Positions 1 through 13,200 of a stretch of 64,000 nt of DNA are shown here, piece by piece. The notes under the pieces are model-generated. The model made no database searches and was not told the DNA's origin. It worked only from the letters and a program-made list of their open reading frames with translations. Origin of the DNA: Phlebotomus papatasi (taxonomy: Eukaryota > Arthropoda > Insecta > Diptera > Psychodidae). The position numbers and the translations under genes are program-made. The number at the start of each line of letters is the position of its first letter. The first letter of the stretch is position 1. The stretch covers positions 70,690,712 through 70,754,711 of the forward strand of contig NC_077224.1 of the NCBI RefSeq assembly GCF_024763615.1, in the 5' to 3' direction.

Positions 1-69
1 CGAATGGCATTGTCAGGTTTCGAACTCACGCGTGACAATGTCACGAAAATTACAGAATTCCCCTACTGG
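1..69. mobile_element. Partial end of foldback MITE family (TAGGGGAATTC ends)
   Basis: The first 69 bases match the right end of the foldback element at 54430-55057: a GACAATGCCACG-type stretch followed by the terminus GAATTCCCCTACTGG. The left part lies outside the window. It joins directly to CTGGTCGAAAAAACGAG, a host repeat that is uninterrupted at about 49000, so this is an insertion into another transposon. No coding potential was seen. Confidence 0.7.
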
Positions 70-168
70 TCGAAAAAACGAGTTCCAGAAACAAGCAACC
101 CCCATTATCTCGGCTTCTGAGTAATCGATGAGATCTAGTTCTACGGAAAAATTATAGAGAACATTCTG

Positions 169-522
169 TAGGGGAACTCTGTAATTTTCGTGGCATTGTC
201 ACGCGTGAGTTCGAAACGTGACAATGCCAATCGAGCTTTTTTTGTTATATCATATGAGTTCGAAAATGCAATTCACTGATTTTTTAATGAAATGCCTTTA
301 CTTAGTGATACTATGCAAATACAGTCTGCCTTGGTTGATTTGTTTTACAATATTCATTGTCGTTTTAATTGCCAGAAATCTCAAATATGTGACTTCTGGC
401 AATGTCACGTGAGCTGAAATGGCAATGCCATGGCTACAGAATCGCATTTTCGAAAAAGCTCTCCTGAGACTCAACCCTAATTTGTCATTATGGCATTATC
501 AGAGTGTTACAGAATTCCCCTC
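169..522. mobile_element. Second copy of foldback MITE, inserted in same host repeat
   Basis: It begins TAGGGGAACTCTGTAATTTTCG and ends CAGAATTCCCCTC, and its body is about the same as the left half of the 54430-55057 element. Its host flanks read ACATTCTG on the left and TGGTCTACATTTC on the right. The uninterrupted host copy near 49105-49125 reads ACATTCTGGTCTACATTTC, which defines the insertion point. Short open frames inside are not gene-like. Confidence 0.75.
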
Positions 523-553
523 CTGGTCTACATTTCAGCCATATATCGTTTTT

Positions 554-693
554 CGTCGGTTGCGTCTACCTCTGTCGTATCTGCATTTCTTTTGTGTCAG
601 CATTTCACGCAAAAGCGGACGTCTGTATTGTAGCTTGCACCAAATACAGATACAAAACAAATGCAGATACGACAGAGGTAGACGCAACCGACG
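554..693. mobile_element. 140-bp palindromic MITE with 35-bp perfect inverted ends
   Basis: The ends CGTCGGTTGCGTCTACC and GGTAGACGCAACCGACG are exact reverse complements that extend about 35 bp inward to GTCGTATCTGCATTT. It is flanked by TTTT on both sides. The related empty copy near 49130 reads CACTTTTGTGCC at this place, consistent with a TTTT target duplication. Family unknown. Confidence 0.8.
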
Positions 694-895
694 TTTTCTG
701 TCACTCCATCCAAATCTTTGATATTTTGGTTTAAATACAAAATTTGTATAATTTTACAAATTTGTTTCAAGATAACTTAATGGCGACCCCAACTTCAGCT
801 CTAAATCGAATTTGCATGCATTCTGAGTTAGCTCACGTTAAAAATCTCACCCACAATAAGCTGATCTATAGGCTTATCACTAGCTTTCCTTCTAT

Positions 896-2895
896 GTATC
901 TTTTTTTAATAAACATCAGAAATAAAATTAAAAAGATTATTTATTATATTTTTTTTGTTTATTTATAAATTATTTCCCTGTAGAATTCTTAAGTACAAAA
1001 TGGGGCTATATATATTCGCGGTGTAGTGATTTACCTGTAACTCGTTGATGTAGTCGAATATCCACTGACACTAGAACACTATCCACTCTGCAGTTCTTGG
1101 CCAGAAAGTTCTTTCTGGCCTGAAGAACAGCTTGTAACTCTTTCTTAACACATTGAAAAACAAAGAACAAATACATAATTTCAGAACACTCGATTTCAAT
1201 TTGGTTTTTACACTGACTTCACTAACTTCTTGGAAAATTGCTCGAATCACCCGTTCAGCCCGCATGGAAACCCTTAAAACATCTTCAATTTTTTTTTACT
1301 TTATTTGTATCATTTATTTTTATACTTTCATATTTAAATATTTAATCATAATATAAAATGGTATAGCAAAAACCATAAAGCAACTTTATCGTGAAAAGAA
1401 ACCATTTCGTAACTAATTTATTTTATTTTTTTTTCTCTATCCAATTTTCTCTCTTCTGAAATTTCGGAATGTCTTCTCTCTCGCTTATCTTTTTCTTTTT
1501 TATTTTATCTTCACATTAGTAAATGCCCTACAAAATCTATTTCCGATGAGAATGTAACTATCTCAAAAATCATACGATTATTATAAAAATGTTTGTGGGG
1601 GGGAAGGGGTTTGGAGAGGGAGAAATATCTCAAAAAATTAAGTACTAACATACGAAAAAAAAAATTGGATTCTTACAAACTACTTACACTTAATATTCTT
1701 TTCTTGAGTTTATTATTTTTTTTCTTCATTTTTAAAAATTGTTTCTTTAATATTTTGCTCAATCGTATGTTCTCTTTTTTTTACTATTTGGTGTTCAATT
1801 TAGTTTTTTTTTAGGATTTACTCACATTCAGTCTGATGTACAGTGACTGGAGCAAATATTACGACCATCTGGTATCATTGGCAGTTTCTTTTACTCTCTT
1901 ATACTCTTTTTTTTTAATTCTCATCTAAAATTTAATAATAAAATTATTCGATTTTTTTTTGTTTCATTTTAACAATTGGAACAATTTCTATAATAAAAAA
2001 ATATGACAGTCTTTTTGTGAAATGGCCGAATAGTTAAACTTATATTTGTTTTTTTTTTCGTTTATCGCATTTTTTTTTTGGAAATATTTAAGCCAGTCAC
2101 TGTAGTTTATTTATTTATTTCTTTAATAAATTACAAAATGGGCCAAAAAATCAGTCAAAAAACATTCTTACGTTCAATATCTTTTCTTTATAGCTATTTT
2201 TTTTTCTTCTTTAAATACTATTCTTAATTTTCGTCTTTTTTTCGAATATGTTTTCTTCCTTCTCGTTTAATCGCTTTCTCTTTTTTCTTCTTTTTCTTCT
2301 ACGAAAAGATGGTCATGGAAACAGTCGAGAATAATTTTTTCGTAATTTTATTTTTTTTTTAAATATATCTTTCTCAACATTACATAAAAAAAAGAATAAA
2401 TGCTCAATTAATTTTTTCTTTGATTGAGAAATTAGAAACTTAATTTCTTCCTCGAGATTCAACTATTTCAAATTAAAAAAAAAAACAAATTCCTAAATTT
2501 CTTTGTTACAAAACGAAAAAATTCTAACCGTCACAGAAAATGTTCAAAAAACAATTACGACAATAAACTGATTACTAAAAAAAAACATTTATCACTCTTA
2601 TCAAGATCGTCTTAAATACTGCTTTTAAATTCAATTATAATATCATTTCTAACTAATATAGAAGTTTTTCTTTTTTAAATCTTTTTTTGGGAGGAGAGAA
2701 GAGAAACATATTTGTTTTCCTTTTGTTTTTTTCTTTTCTGTGAAAATAACCGTAAAGAACAAGAAAAAAAACTATTTTCTTTAAAAAAAAAAAACAAAAA
2801 ATAAAAGAGAAAAATCAAAGTTGAGAAATATTATCAAAGTTTTTACCGTGCGTGATTTGAAAGAACAAAAAAATTAGTCATCTAATTTACCAACT
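896..2895. other. AT-rich non-coding stretch downstream of Enoph
   Basis: This 2-kb interval is very T- and A-rich with many homopolymer runs and no convincing reading frame. Part of it is probably the 3' untranslated region of the long Enoph transcript on the minus strand. No RNA gene or mobile element with clear ends was seen. Confidence 0.4.
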
Positions 2896-4299
2896 TTACG
2901 ATTCTGTCTCCACTGGCTGAGCCACTGGAGACACCATTGGCTCCACGCACTTCTTCACAATCACCTCACTCACCTGCTCACTGGCTGTGGAGGTGGCTGA
3001 TGCTGCTGAATCTTCGGCTGTTTTCTCCTCATTGGCCACTGGCGCTGTTGTGGCCTTTTCATCCTCAGCCTTCTCCTCTTCGCCATTGTGACCATTCTTC
3101 ACTTCTTCAGCCTTGCCATTTTCTTCTGTCTTTTCTGTCACTTTTTCCGAAACTTTTTCCGGAACCTTCTCTTTTTCCGGAACTTTTTCCGGAACCTTCT
3201 CTTTTTCCGGAACCTTCTCTGTCTCTTTCTCCTTTTCCTCCTCCGCCGCCGCCGTCGCCATTTTCTCCTCTCCTCCATTGACTTTTTCGGGTGCATCACC
3301 ATTTGTGGCTACCTCTGTTACCTTTTCTGTCTCCTCCGTTACCTCCTTCTTCTCCTCCGCTGGTTCCTCCTCCTTCGTGGCATCTTCTTCTTTTTCTGTG
3401 ACTTTGGGCACAACAGCCGTTTCTTCCTTGACTTCAGGCTCCTTCTTCTCAATCACCTTTTCAACTTCCTCAACTTCTTCCACTTTCTTTCCATCCACTT
3501 CCATCACTTCCTCCTTTTCACTATTCCCATTGACCACTTCCTCCTCCTTCTTTTCCTCCTTCTTTTCCTTCTTTTCCTCCTTTTCTTCCTTCGTCTCCTC
3601 TTCCTTCACTTCCATTTCCTCCTCCTTCTTCACTTCTTTCTCCTCCTCTTTCACTTCCTTCTCCTTCTTCTCTTCCTCCTTTTCTTCCTTCTCCTCACTT
3701 TCCGTCACTTTCTCTTCCACAGCCACTTCTTCTTCCTTCATCGTCTCCTCCACAGCAACTGTCACTTCTTTCTCCTCTTTGACTTCATCCTCCTTCTCTT
3801 CAATGACTTTTGGCTCGGCCTCTGTAACTTCCTTCTCATCAGCCTCCTTCTCCACCTCCTTCTTCTCCTCCACAATTGACTCAACAGCATCAGCAACTTC
3901 ATTCCCATCAACTTCCATCTTCTCAACTTCTTCTTCTACTTCTACCTTCTTCTCTTCTTTCTCCTCCTCTTTCTTCACTTCCTCTTCCTCCTTCTTCTCC
4001 ACCACAACTTCCTCTTTTGACTCTTTCACCACATCCTTCACCTCAGGAGTGGTATCTTCCTCCATCTTTTCCACTGTGTCAACTTTTGTCTCAGTCTCTT
4101 TATCATCATCTTTCGTCACATTATCAGTCCTATCAATTTCAACTTTTTCCTCAACGGCAGTGTCACATTTGGGTTCATCGTCAGTCTTCTTGTCATGTGT
4201 TTCCTCCACCATCACTTCATCCTCTGGCTTCTTACTTGCTACGACTACAACTTCCTCCTCTGTCTCCAATTTGGCCACTTTTGCTGGTTTTGTGGTTTC
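2896..4299 (-). other. Enoph: Enoph alternative last exon: 467-residue acidic/basic low-complexity tail
   Basis: The acceptor TGTTTTTGCAG lies just upstream (4310-4300). The exon is phase 0 and starts ETTKPAKVAKLETEEE. Composition is dominated by E, K, V and T, with VPEKEKVPEKV-type internal repeats near the C-terminal third, then a less biased ending (VSPVAQPVETES). It has no domain I recognise and is probably disordered and highly charged. The complementary strand is open in more than one frame only because of this biased composition. Confidence 0.8.
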
Positions 4300-7200
4300 C
4301 TGCAAAAACAAATACACCACAATACTAAAGTTAAGAAGATAACAAAAAAAAAAACCTGTGAACATATTGTTTTGCGTTTAAATATTTCACAGTTTGGAAT
4401 AATCGTCGGAACAAAAAACACATTTAAAAACTAAAATCTCATCTAACTACAGTAGACTCTCTCTCAATCGGGAATATGGGGCGAAATGTCATCCGGTTTA
4501 TCGATAGATTTTAGCGTCAAAGCCTTTGTAAATTCCACAAAAAGCGCTCAATTATAAAGAATCACGATAAAATAGGAAGAACTACAGCGAATTTGAGCGA
4601 ATTAGCTTCATAATTAAACGTGAAAATCGTCAACAAAATTTGACGCCCGATTGAAAAAGAGCCGATTGAGTGAGAGTCTACTGTAGATCCCTTTTCCTCA
4701 ATTCTTAAATAAAAAGAGGTGACAATCTGTCCCAGTTTTGCAAAGTACTCAAACGAATGACATACTAGGGTACAATAAGATGAACAAAAGTAAAATACCA
4801 AATTTCAGTGCGATTCCAACATTCACATTACATATCAAGATTAATAAATTTCTTTAGTTCATCAATTCGAGCATACTGCAAAGTGTTCTTCCATTATTGT
4901 GAATTTCTTTTAATGTTTTGTAGTAAACAATCTTTTTGACCTGATTTATAAACAAGTTTTCAAAAAGTATAACCCGAAAATAATTATCAACTCATAATCG
5001 ATTCATAATTTGTAACCGATTGGAACGGATTCAGGCTAGTGAAGAATTTCAAGACCTTTCCAACCAGGGGCATGACATTTCCTATGTTACCCATATGTTT
5101 CTAGCGAACCGAAAAAACTTTTGAGTTTATTAGCTGTTTTCTGTCATTGTAGAATGAATTAGCAAAAAATATTTATACAAAATAAAAGCCAATTTAATAA
5201 TGAAGAGGCAACCGAAAACCCGAAATTGGCAACCTACGTAGTTGCGGAGATATCTCGTGAAATGTGTACGAAAACAGGGAAAAAATTACACTAAAACTGG
5301 TCGCATTTTTCAGAGCTAATGTCACCTCCCTGTTTCCAACGAATTCAAAATTGTTTCAATCGGTTGAGAAACACACTGAGCCCAAACAGAAGTAGATTTT
5401 GATTCTCCAATAGTGTCTTGGATAAAAGATAAATGGAACTCTATTTGCACAAAAAGTCGTTGAAGTTCGAAGAATTCAAATTCAATTTCGAATTTTCATA
5501 TTAAATTTTCGAACAAGGTGGGGAAAATTTATCAAATATCACACTAAAAAGCTGCCAATGAGTAGAGATGGTAAAATTTCAGAAATTTCACGGCAGTCTC
5601 CACCTACTTTAGGCAGAAATTCATGAAATTTCTTGAAATTTACCAACTCTACCAATGAGTTACTCAGTGATTATGGAGTAATTAATTAATAGGACAAGTT
5701 GTTAGGATTATAGTAGGTGAGACTGTTAACTCTTTCCGGACCACAACATATCCAGCGAACGAATTTCAGTAAAACTCACTTTATTGTAAGTCTTAGTGGT
5801 CAAATATGATACTTTTGTGGAGAAAGATTTTTTTCCGCCTCTGGGAAATTGGAAAACTCATGGGTACCCTCGTCCCCAAAAGAACGCAAAGGATACAAAC
5901 TGCAATGCCAACAGATTCCTCAAAATATTTCACACAAAAACACTTTAACACACATTTCTCTCAACACGATGTTATTGCAGATACATTAAGCTTTCTCAAG
6001 AGCCAAAGAACACTTCCTGGATAATCAGAATTCACCAAAATCAGGAAGAATAAGAAAAACTTCCTTGAAAGCAATTTCCCTCGCTGCCAAATGTCAAAAT
6101 TTTCGGCCATATTGGCAAAAATTTCGCTCCCGCTTGGAATTTTCTTACAAGATTGGTGTCAAAAAGCAAATGGCGGGCATTGGCGGGATAACCTTACATT
6201 TAACCTCTAGATTTTTGTGGATGAGAGTACCCATGAAGTTTGAACAAGTTTTTTGAAAATTTAAGAAAAAAATATTTTTCGAATTTATGCAATCTGTAAT
6301 TGTTAGTTATCATACTTATTGGCCCCGAGAGGTTTTTCCTTATTCGGGTCTAGAAAAATACAAAAAAGTCACAATATCTGAAAGGAAGCAGAAAATCGAA
6401 AATTCACGATTTTTGACCAAGAATATCTTAGCTCAGGAGTTAATTGGGATCCTGCAAAAAATATCCTAGATTTGGACATCCTTATTGTTTGTAATCATCC
6501 ACAAGAATCGGAATTTTATCGATTCTAGATAGTCTAAAAAAATTGTTGTTTCCATGGGTACCCAATGTCCCAAAGGAGACGAAAGAGTTAAATAATAATA
6601 ATGTAATATGAAAGAAGTTAAACAAATTTAAATATTTCATTTAAATTCCAAAATATTGTTTTATCCCTAACATCATTTCATTGTGTGTCTTCAATAAACA
6701 TATTCTACAACAACATTATAATAATTAAACTCGCAATGTTGTTCTGAATTTTGTGATAGTGGGAATTTTACTTGTTAAATTTCAGATTTTGTGTCGTTAA
6801 TTAATTTAATCGTGGAAGGGAAAAAGTGTAATTTTCGATTAAAGATTGTCGTAAGCTTTTCTTTAATTATTCTTCTGTAATTCAATCCAAAAAATGGTAA
6901 GCAGAGTAGTGCGTGGAATAGCGACTCAAGAAATTTAGACAACCACTAGTCCAATGTGTATTTGCAGCTATTCTGAAAGCCGCATCAAGGACCTTTTCCA
7001 TCAAGGTGCCACAACGACCCGTAGAGGAACTCAGGCTTTCCCGCAAGGGGAGTTCTGAACATCCATTATTATTTTTTATTATACAGGGATAGGGCTGTCA
7101 GTCCCATTCCCCGTGTAATCAAATGCATTGAAGCTCACTGAATGCAATTCGAACACCTTTAACGCCAGAAAAATTCCTAGTGACCTAAAGGGGATTCAAA

Positions 7201-10200
7201 CCCGAGACACTTGCATCATAGAGCGAGTGCTCTACCACTTAATCTATTAAGTGCCCCAGTCCATTGAGTTCACCAGTCCCAATGCGTGGGCCTACTTTTA
7301 TGACCACCTACTCTAATAATATTAATAAGAATAATGGGACCTTCCGTGGATCTTCCCATTAGTCGACCCAAGGATCATTAACATGCCCCCATTTTCCTTC
7401 AACCCCTCCTCTACTCTTCGGAAACCATGTTTTTTGGAATTTCTCGAAAACGCGTCGAACGATTTTTTTTCATTTTTGGATATGCTTTATAGATTACCTA
7501 GGTGGATATTTCATCCCGTAAGTTCATACTCGAATATATCGTTGAATCATTCCTAAAATAACGATTTTGCAAGGTAAAGGGTTAAAAGGCCTGTAAATAG
7601 AGCATCCTTTCTCAGCGAATGAGTCATGTTTGAGCTCATTGGAAAGGTTTTGGAATTCCTGACGAGCCTGAATCGATAATGTACCGGTAATGAACCGATA
7701 AGTAATTTTTGTCCGAATATCAATTCTATTACGTTTACAACTATTTTGTGGGACCTTTTGAATGATTTATGAATCGGTTAAAATCGGTTGAGAACCGGTA
7801 AGACAAGATTTTGCCAGAGGTTAGTTCTACATTTCGGATTACCGATGCATCCAGGCCACGAATTGGGCCCCTTATGCTTCCCCACTCCTATTCTATTTTA
7901 TCCCTCGATACGGGTAGCCGCTCTATATCACAGCTCTGTGGGCAACCAGTGCCGCTACTATATCACAGCATCCCTTCTCGGTGTGGGTTTAGGATCAATG
8001 ACTGTGAATATTTGTATCGACTGAAGTACCACTTTCATGCCGAAACTCGTTTTTGTACCAGTCTCTATTGTTTGTTTAGGCGGTTCACTCTTTTGCCAAT
8101 ATGCACCATTGACATTACTGTTTATTCATTCACTGGACGAATTCAAAGCCGATATTGCATGAGAAATCTTTTTCTGCTGCTGCTCAGCTTTGAACCCAAG
8201 ACCTCACAGTCATAGAGCCACTACTCTATCCACTGACCCACTTGAGGCTGGTTGAGAACGGGCAAAAGTTAATGGAAAAATACTTTTGACATATAGCATC
8301 TTAGTCACGAGTAGAGTTGGTAAATTTCAAGAAATTTCATGAATCTCCGCCTAAAGTAGATGGCGACTGCTGTGAAATTTCTGAAATTTTACCATCTCTA
8401 GTCACGAGTTCAACCACTTCGAAAAGCCTGGGACGCTTTGCCACCCCTTCTTTAATTTATTGATATAGTGTAGGGGGCAACGGCCCTGCCATGCGTACCT
8501 TTTCATCCCTGTGCCCTTGATTGTCATTTGTATTTATTTTAGAAATTTAATTCATGCATAACATCTCCCATTGAATTTGCATGCAATCCCTATTTTACTC
8601 GCGTTAAGAATCTCACCTACAATAAGCTGATCTGGGCTTATCACTAGTTTTTCAATGCAAAACTAAGATTTTTTCTCCAAAAAATCACTACTTTATCGAC
8701 ATTCTTTGCAAAAATCTGCTAAAGAAAAAAATTACAATTTAAATTTCTTCAAAGCGAAAAGCATAATCATAATTTTCCATCAAATTTATCTCATTCATTT
8801 CATATTTTTCGCCATGAAGTAAATTTCTAGGCTAAATTGTAACTCTTCTCTTCTGTAGATTCCATTCTTGAATTAATCTTCAAAAACAAATTACTTAAGT
8901 ACTCCCTCCTCCAAAAAATTAAATCGTCGGCTCCATTCCATACTATGCTAAGTCGACTTAGCTTTATATTACTCCGAGAGATATGTTGTTCCTGAGATCG
9001 AGATCTATAATTTCTGAAAATTTGGTTGTCATCCGGCGTTCGGGTAACTAGATATTTGAGACTTTCGAAAAAAAATTTACACGCACAGCATAGGAAATCG
9101 CCAACTTCAAATGGCTCTCCTGAAAAGTTGTCATTCTGAGATAGCATAGTATGGAATGGAACCGTCGAAATATAAACATACTAATATTTCTCTAAAAAGA
9201 AATACGATAAGACAATATTCAACAGTAAATAGATAAAATTTTTATTTAGCAATCTTTTTTAGTTGTACCTGCTTCTCTTCGACCTCTTCCTCCTGGATCT
9301 TTCTCTTTCCCGTGGTCACTTCTTCCAAAGGGAGCGTCTCAAATGTCTCAATGACTGGAAATTCTTTCTTTTCCTCATCCGTAAGGGCATCATTGCCTGG
9401 CCTCACAACAATCACAACATTCATTCCGGCATCTTGAGCAGCTTTTGCCTCTTTGACAATGTCCGTGAGAAAAACAATCTCATCGGGAGCAAATTCAATT
9501 TCCTTTGCAATGGCCTCATAGCTTTTTTTTTCCTGCTTAGCACCGATTTTCGTATCAAAGTGTCCAGACAAATGGGGCAATAGATCACCAGCTGAAGTAT
9601 GACCAAAGTGTAATTTCTGTGCATTGACACTACCACTTGAATAAATGAAGATTTTGTGGCCGGTTTTGGTCCAATTCTCAAATGCTTTGGGTACATCATC
9701 GTAAATGCTGCAAAGCAAGAAAGAAAAACCTTGTAAATTCACATGAAAACCTCATAAATGTTCGGGAAAACTTAGCAAATGTTCATAGCAAGGACAACAA
9801 CCACGGTGAAAGTCCATGAGATCTTTTTTTCTTTTTCAAAAATACTTACTGTCCTTTGATGGATTCATCCTTGTATCCCACCTCCCAGATCAAGCCTTGG
9901 AGTGTCTTGAGAGGTGTAACTTTGCGGTCATTTGCCATCAACCATTCCACACTCCTCACCACAGATTCAAGCATTTTTGTCTTGTCTTCATCTTCACCCA
10001 AGACAGGCACAGCACCTTCAACTTTTTCCTCCACATCCTTCTCAGACACCTTCCTCAGTTCAATCACAATCTCCTTCACATCATCCCTGTCCCAGTTGTC
10101 CTGCAGGAACTTCTCCACATTCTTCAGTGCATACGGGAAGAGGGTTTCCTAGGAGAGATTCAAAAAAACAAAAATTAAAATAGAAAATCCAAACTCAATC

Positions 10201-13200
10201 CTCTCCAGGAGACATAGAAAAAGGACACAATGAGGATCAGACTAAAGAATAATTCCACCCTGAATAATATCTCTCTCCTCTCTCTCTCTCTCTCTGTCTC
10301 TACTTTCCTCCTTCGTCTCTACATTTACCATGTTCTTTGTCCATCTTTTTTCCTGCTCAACTCATTTGCATCTGGCGCAGCTTTCACAGCCGCTTTTTGC
10401 AAGTGTGCCTGGCCTCTCGTTTCTTCGAAAATGCAAAGAAAACACTTTTGCGACCCCTTCAATTGAGTTCTTTTGTTATTTCTACCGGCCGTGTGCCGTT
10501 AACAAAGGAAATTGTATCCAAATTTTTAGTTATAAAACTAGTTTTTCTTTATACAATTGTTTTTCTTCCTGATCCTGCGTAAAATGATTCAAGGATAATA
10601 CCAGAAAAAAAGACTAGGAAGTTCACTCGAACTTACAAATCTTAATGTTTATTGTAAAAATTACTCAGCTTGAGTTTGAGTAAATCTCTAAAGGTCTTGT
10701 TTGAAAATAAATTTCAATAGAAAATCTTATTTGATTCATGTATAACTTCTAACACACAAAAGATCTCCAAGTTAAGATAAAGGAACTTAGTTCCTGAGGT
10801 CGACAATCCGTATTAGAACACAACTTCAAAGACTTTTTTAAAGACTATTTTACTAATTTTTTAGCTGAGTTTCTTTCATAAAAAGAATAGAAAACGATAA
10901 AAACAATGAAAGACAAAGATGCCAAGTAGAGAAAAAGATAAGGAATCAACTTAAATAGCTTCGAAGATTCAACTTGAAGAAAATATGTAAAACCGAAACA
11001 TAAACCAGAGAAAGGATATTTCCACCGTTTAATCCTGGTGGTTGGAATCAACACTCAGACGGCGATGGACGCATGGAAGGTGGAAAAGGTTAAGAATAAG
11101 ATGAAATAAATTCAAATTCATAAAAATATACGGATCGACGGCGCAGAACCACGACTACGACCCGGCACAGAAATAACCCATTAAGGACAAGTGGAACACT
11201 GTGTCCTAAGAACAAAAACCATAATTTCGGACTATTTTAAAGAACAAAACAACTCTGTATTGGTTTTCTGACCCCCATTTTTTAATCCTCTTGTTCTTAA
11301 AGGGTTAACGCTTTAATGACGAGACAGTTTTCGCTGAGCGAAAATCAGCAATAAATATGAAACCGATAAACAAAACTTGTAAAACGTCATACATCTAACT
11401 TTCGAAAAGCAAAGAGTCTGATTTGGTGTATTTTTTGTCTCTATGAACGATAGGGACAAAAAAAGCCCAAAAATTTAAGCAATTTTTCTAACGATACCAA
11501 TGACTGATAATTTTTACTCTAACGAAAAATATTATGTTTGAGTATTGTAGTGTCTTTTTCTAAAACGGTTTTGCTTTAAAAAAAACTGGAAGTATAAAAA
11601 AAAATTAAAATCAATTTTCAATATGAGAATTAAAAAATTCATTTTTGAGCTTAAATACACTGACTGAGAGAAATCCGAAGAAGTTGATATAACATTCCGG
11701 AAATGTTAATTTTACACTTCAGTATTGATCCGAAATCGGTGTAAATATTACCCTTTTTAGGTGTATTAGGGGTTGAAGTTACCCTTTTTCATGTTAATTT
11801 TACCCTTAATAAGGTGTAAAATTAACATTAGAAAATGTTAATATATTTTTACACCTAAAAAGTGTTAAAGTTCTGAGGAAAAAATGTTAATCGCACCCTT
11901 TTTTCTCGGTGTATTTATCATGTAGCAAATAGGTGGAGACTTGAAAAAAATATCCTAGATTCCTTCAACCTTCTACTTTGCAATTACGTACAAACATAAG
12001 AAAAAAATCAATTTAGGTAGTGAGGAAAAATTATTTTCTTTATGGGATACCGGTGTTCCAATCGTCCTTAAAGGGTTAAAACGTAGATATACACATCACA
12101 ATAATTAAACGAGTCTATAAGGTAATGGTTTGTGTCACTGTCAGCCGCAAAAAGAGCTCTGCTTCACAGTTAAAATCAGTGATAATCCCAGATAAGCTTT
12201 TGGTAGCTGAGATTTTTTACAGGTGACCCGATTCTGAGATTCTGAGTACTGAAATTCTTTACAATGTGAAACGTCTCGAGTAAACTGTTCTTGACGGTCG
12301 AAATGCATAAAATTATCTCGAAGCGATTCTTTACTCCCAAAATTCAACTCACAATCGAATTTTCATGCATTCCGAGTTGCAAGCACCTCGAGTTGCACGC
12401 ATTTCGAGGTCGCCTGTAAAGAATCTCAGCTATCCTTAAAAAGGCATTTTTTAAAGAAATTTCTCCTAGTGTGTAGAGATCTTAAGATTTTAGACATTTT
12501 TTGCATTTCTAACTGTTTGTCTTCTAGAATCATTCATTAGATTCTTAAAATGTGCCTCAGTCGTAAAAAATGAGGAATAATTATGTAATAATAGAAAACA
12601 GAGCAAACATCAGGTAAATTATAAAAATTGACGATGCAACTCTTGGCCCTTTGCGAGAAGTAAACAAGTTCGTGGAGCGGACGGAAAACGCGCGACCATG
12701 AACGCAAAGGTTATGGAATCAGGTCTCAGACCGCGCTCTTCATGTAGTTTTTAGAGTATTTGAAATCAAAATTTCGAAAATCGATTTTTCGATTAAATGT
12801 ACCTTCGATTACATTAGGTGAAATTGGGGTGTTATAAAGCTTGTAGTACTTCACAAGAGCTTTCCAAAACACCAAAATTTTTCAAGTTCTGACAATTAGA
12901 ACTGGAAATATGACCATTTTAAAATTAACTTTTTTACCCCTTATAGCTCGGGTCAGGGAAGTTGCGGAGACCCAACTTTTTTTTATCGAAAGCTCTTAGG
13001 CCCAGCTAAAACATACTAAAATTTGAGATCGATCGATGCCATAGGGGCTGAGTTATTGAGAAAACAAAATTTAAAGATGATTCAAAATAGCGGGAGGGGG
13101 GAGGGTTGGGAGGTGGGTCTGAGTTCACCTACAGGGTGCGTGCTTTAAATTGAGACATACTTCAAGGTCTGTTGGTGGCGATTCCTTCACTCGATAGATG

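Larger units (their letters stand above)
70..895. repeat. Host repeat element (GCTGAGATTCTTAAC family) carrying the nested MITEs
   Basis: The pieces 70-168, 523-553 and 694-895 together match the continuous copy at about 48990-49300, including the shared stretch CTCTAAATCGAATTTGCATG. Related fragments lie at 8567-8655, 12340-12434 and 42010-42153. The family ends in GTTAAGAATCTCA. It is non-coding. Confidence 0.7.
7430..8460 (+). repeat. Dispersed repeat interrupted by a SINE and a hAT MITE
   Basis: About 7500-7805, 8250-8311 and 8401-8460 match a second copy at 46720-47105, including GCCTGGGACGCTTTGCCACC at the right end and AAATCGGTTGAGAACCG in the middle. A third partial copy is at 55240-55400. 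The copy here is split by the SINE at 7870-8245 and the MITE at 8312-8400. It is non-coding. Confidence 0.6.

Noticed and set aside
2937..4328. Long plus-strand frames antisense to the Enoph tail (Ser/Phe/Thr- and Leu-rich)
   Set aside because: They exist only because GAA/GAG/AAG-rich codons read on the other strand avoid stops. They have no domains and overlap a well-supported exon.
7165..7262. Apparent tRNA gene
   Set aside because: A- and B-box-like sequences are present but the acceptor stem does not close and a SINE body follows.
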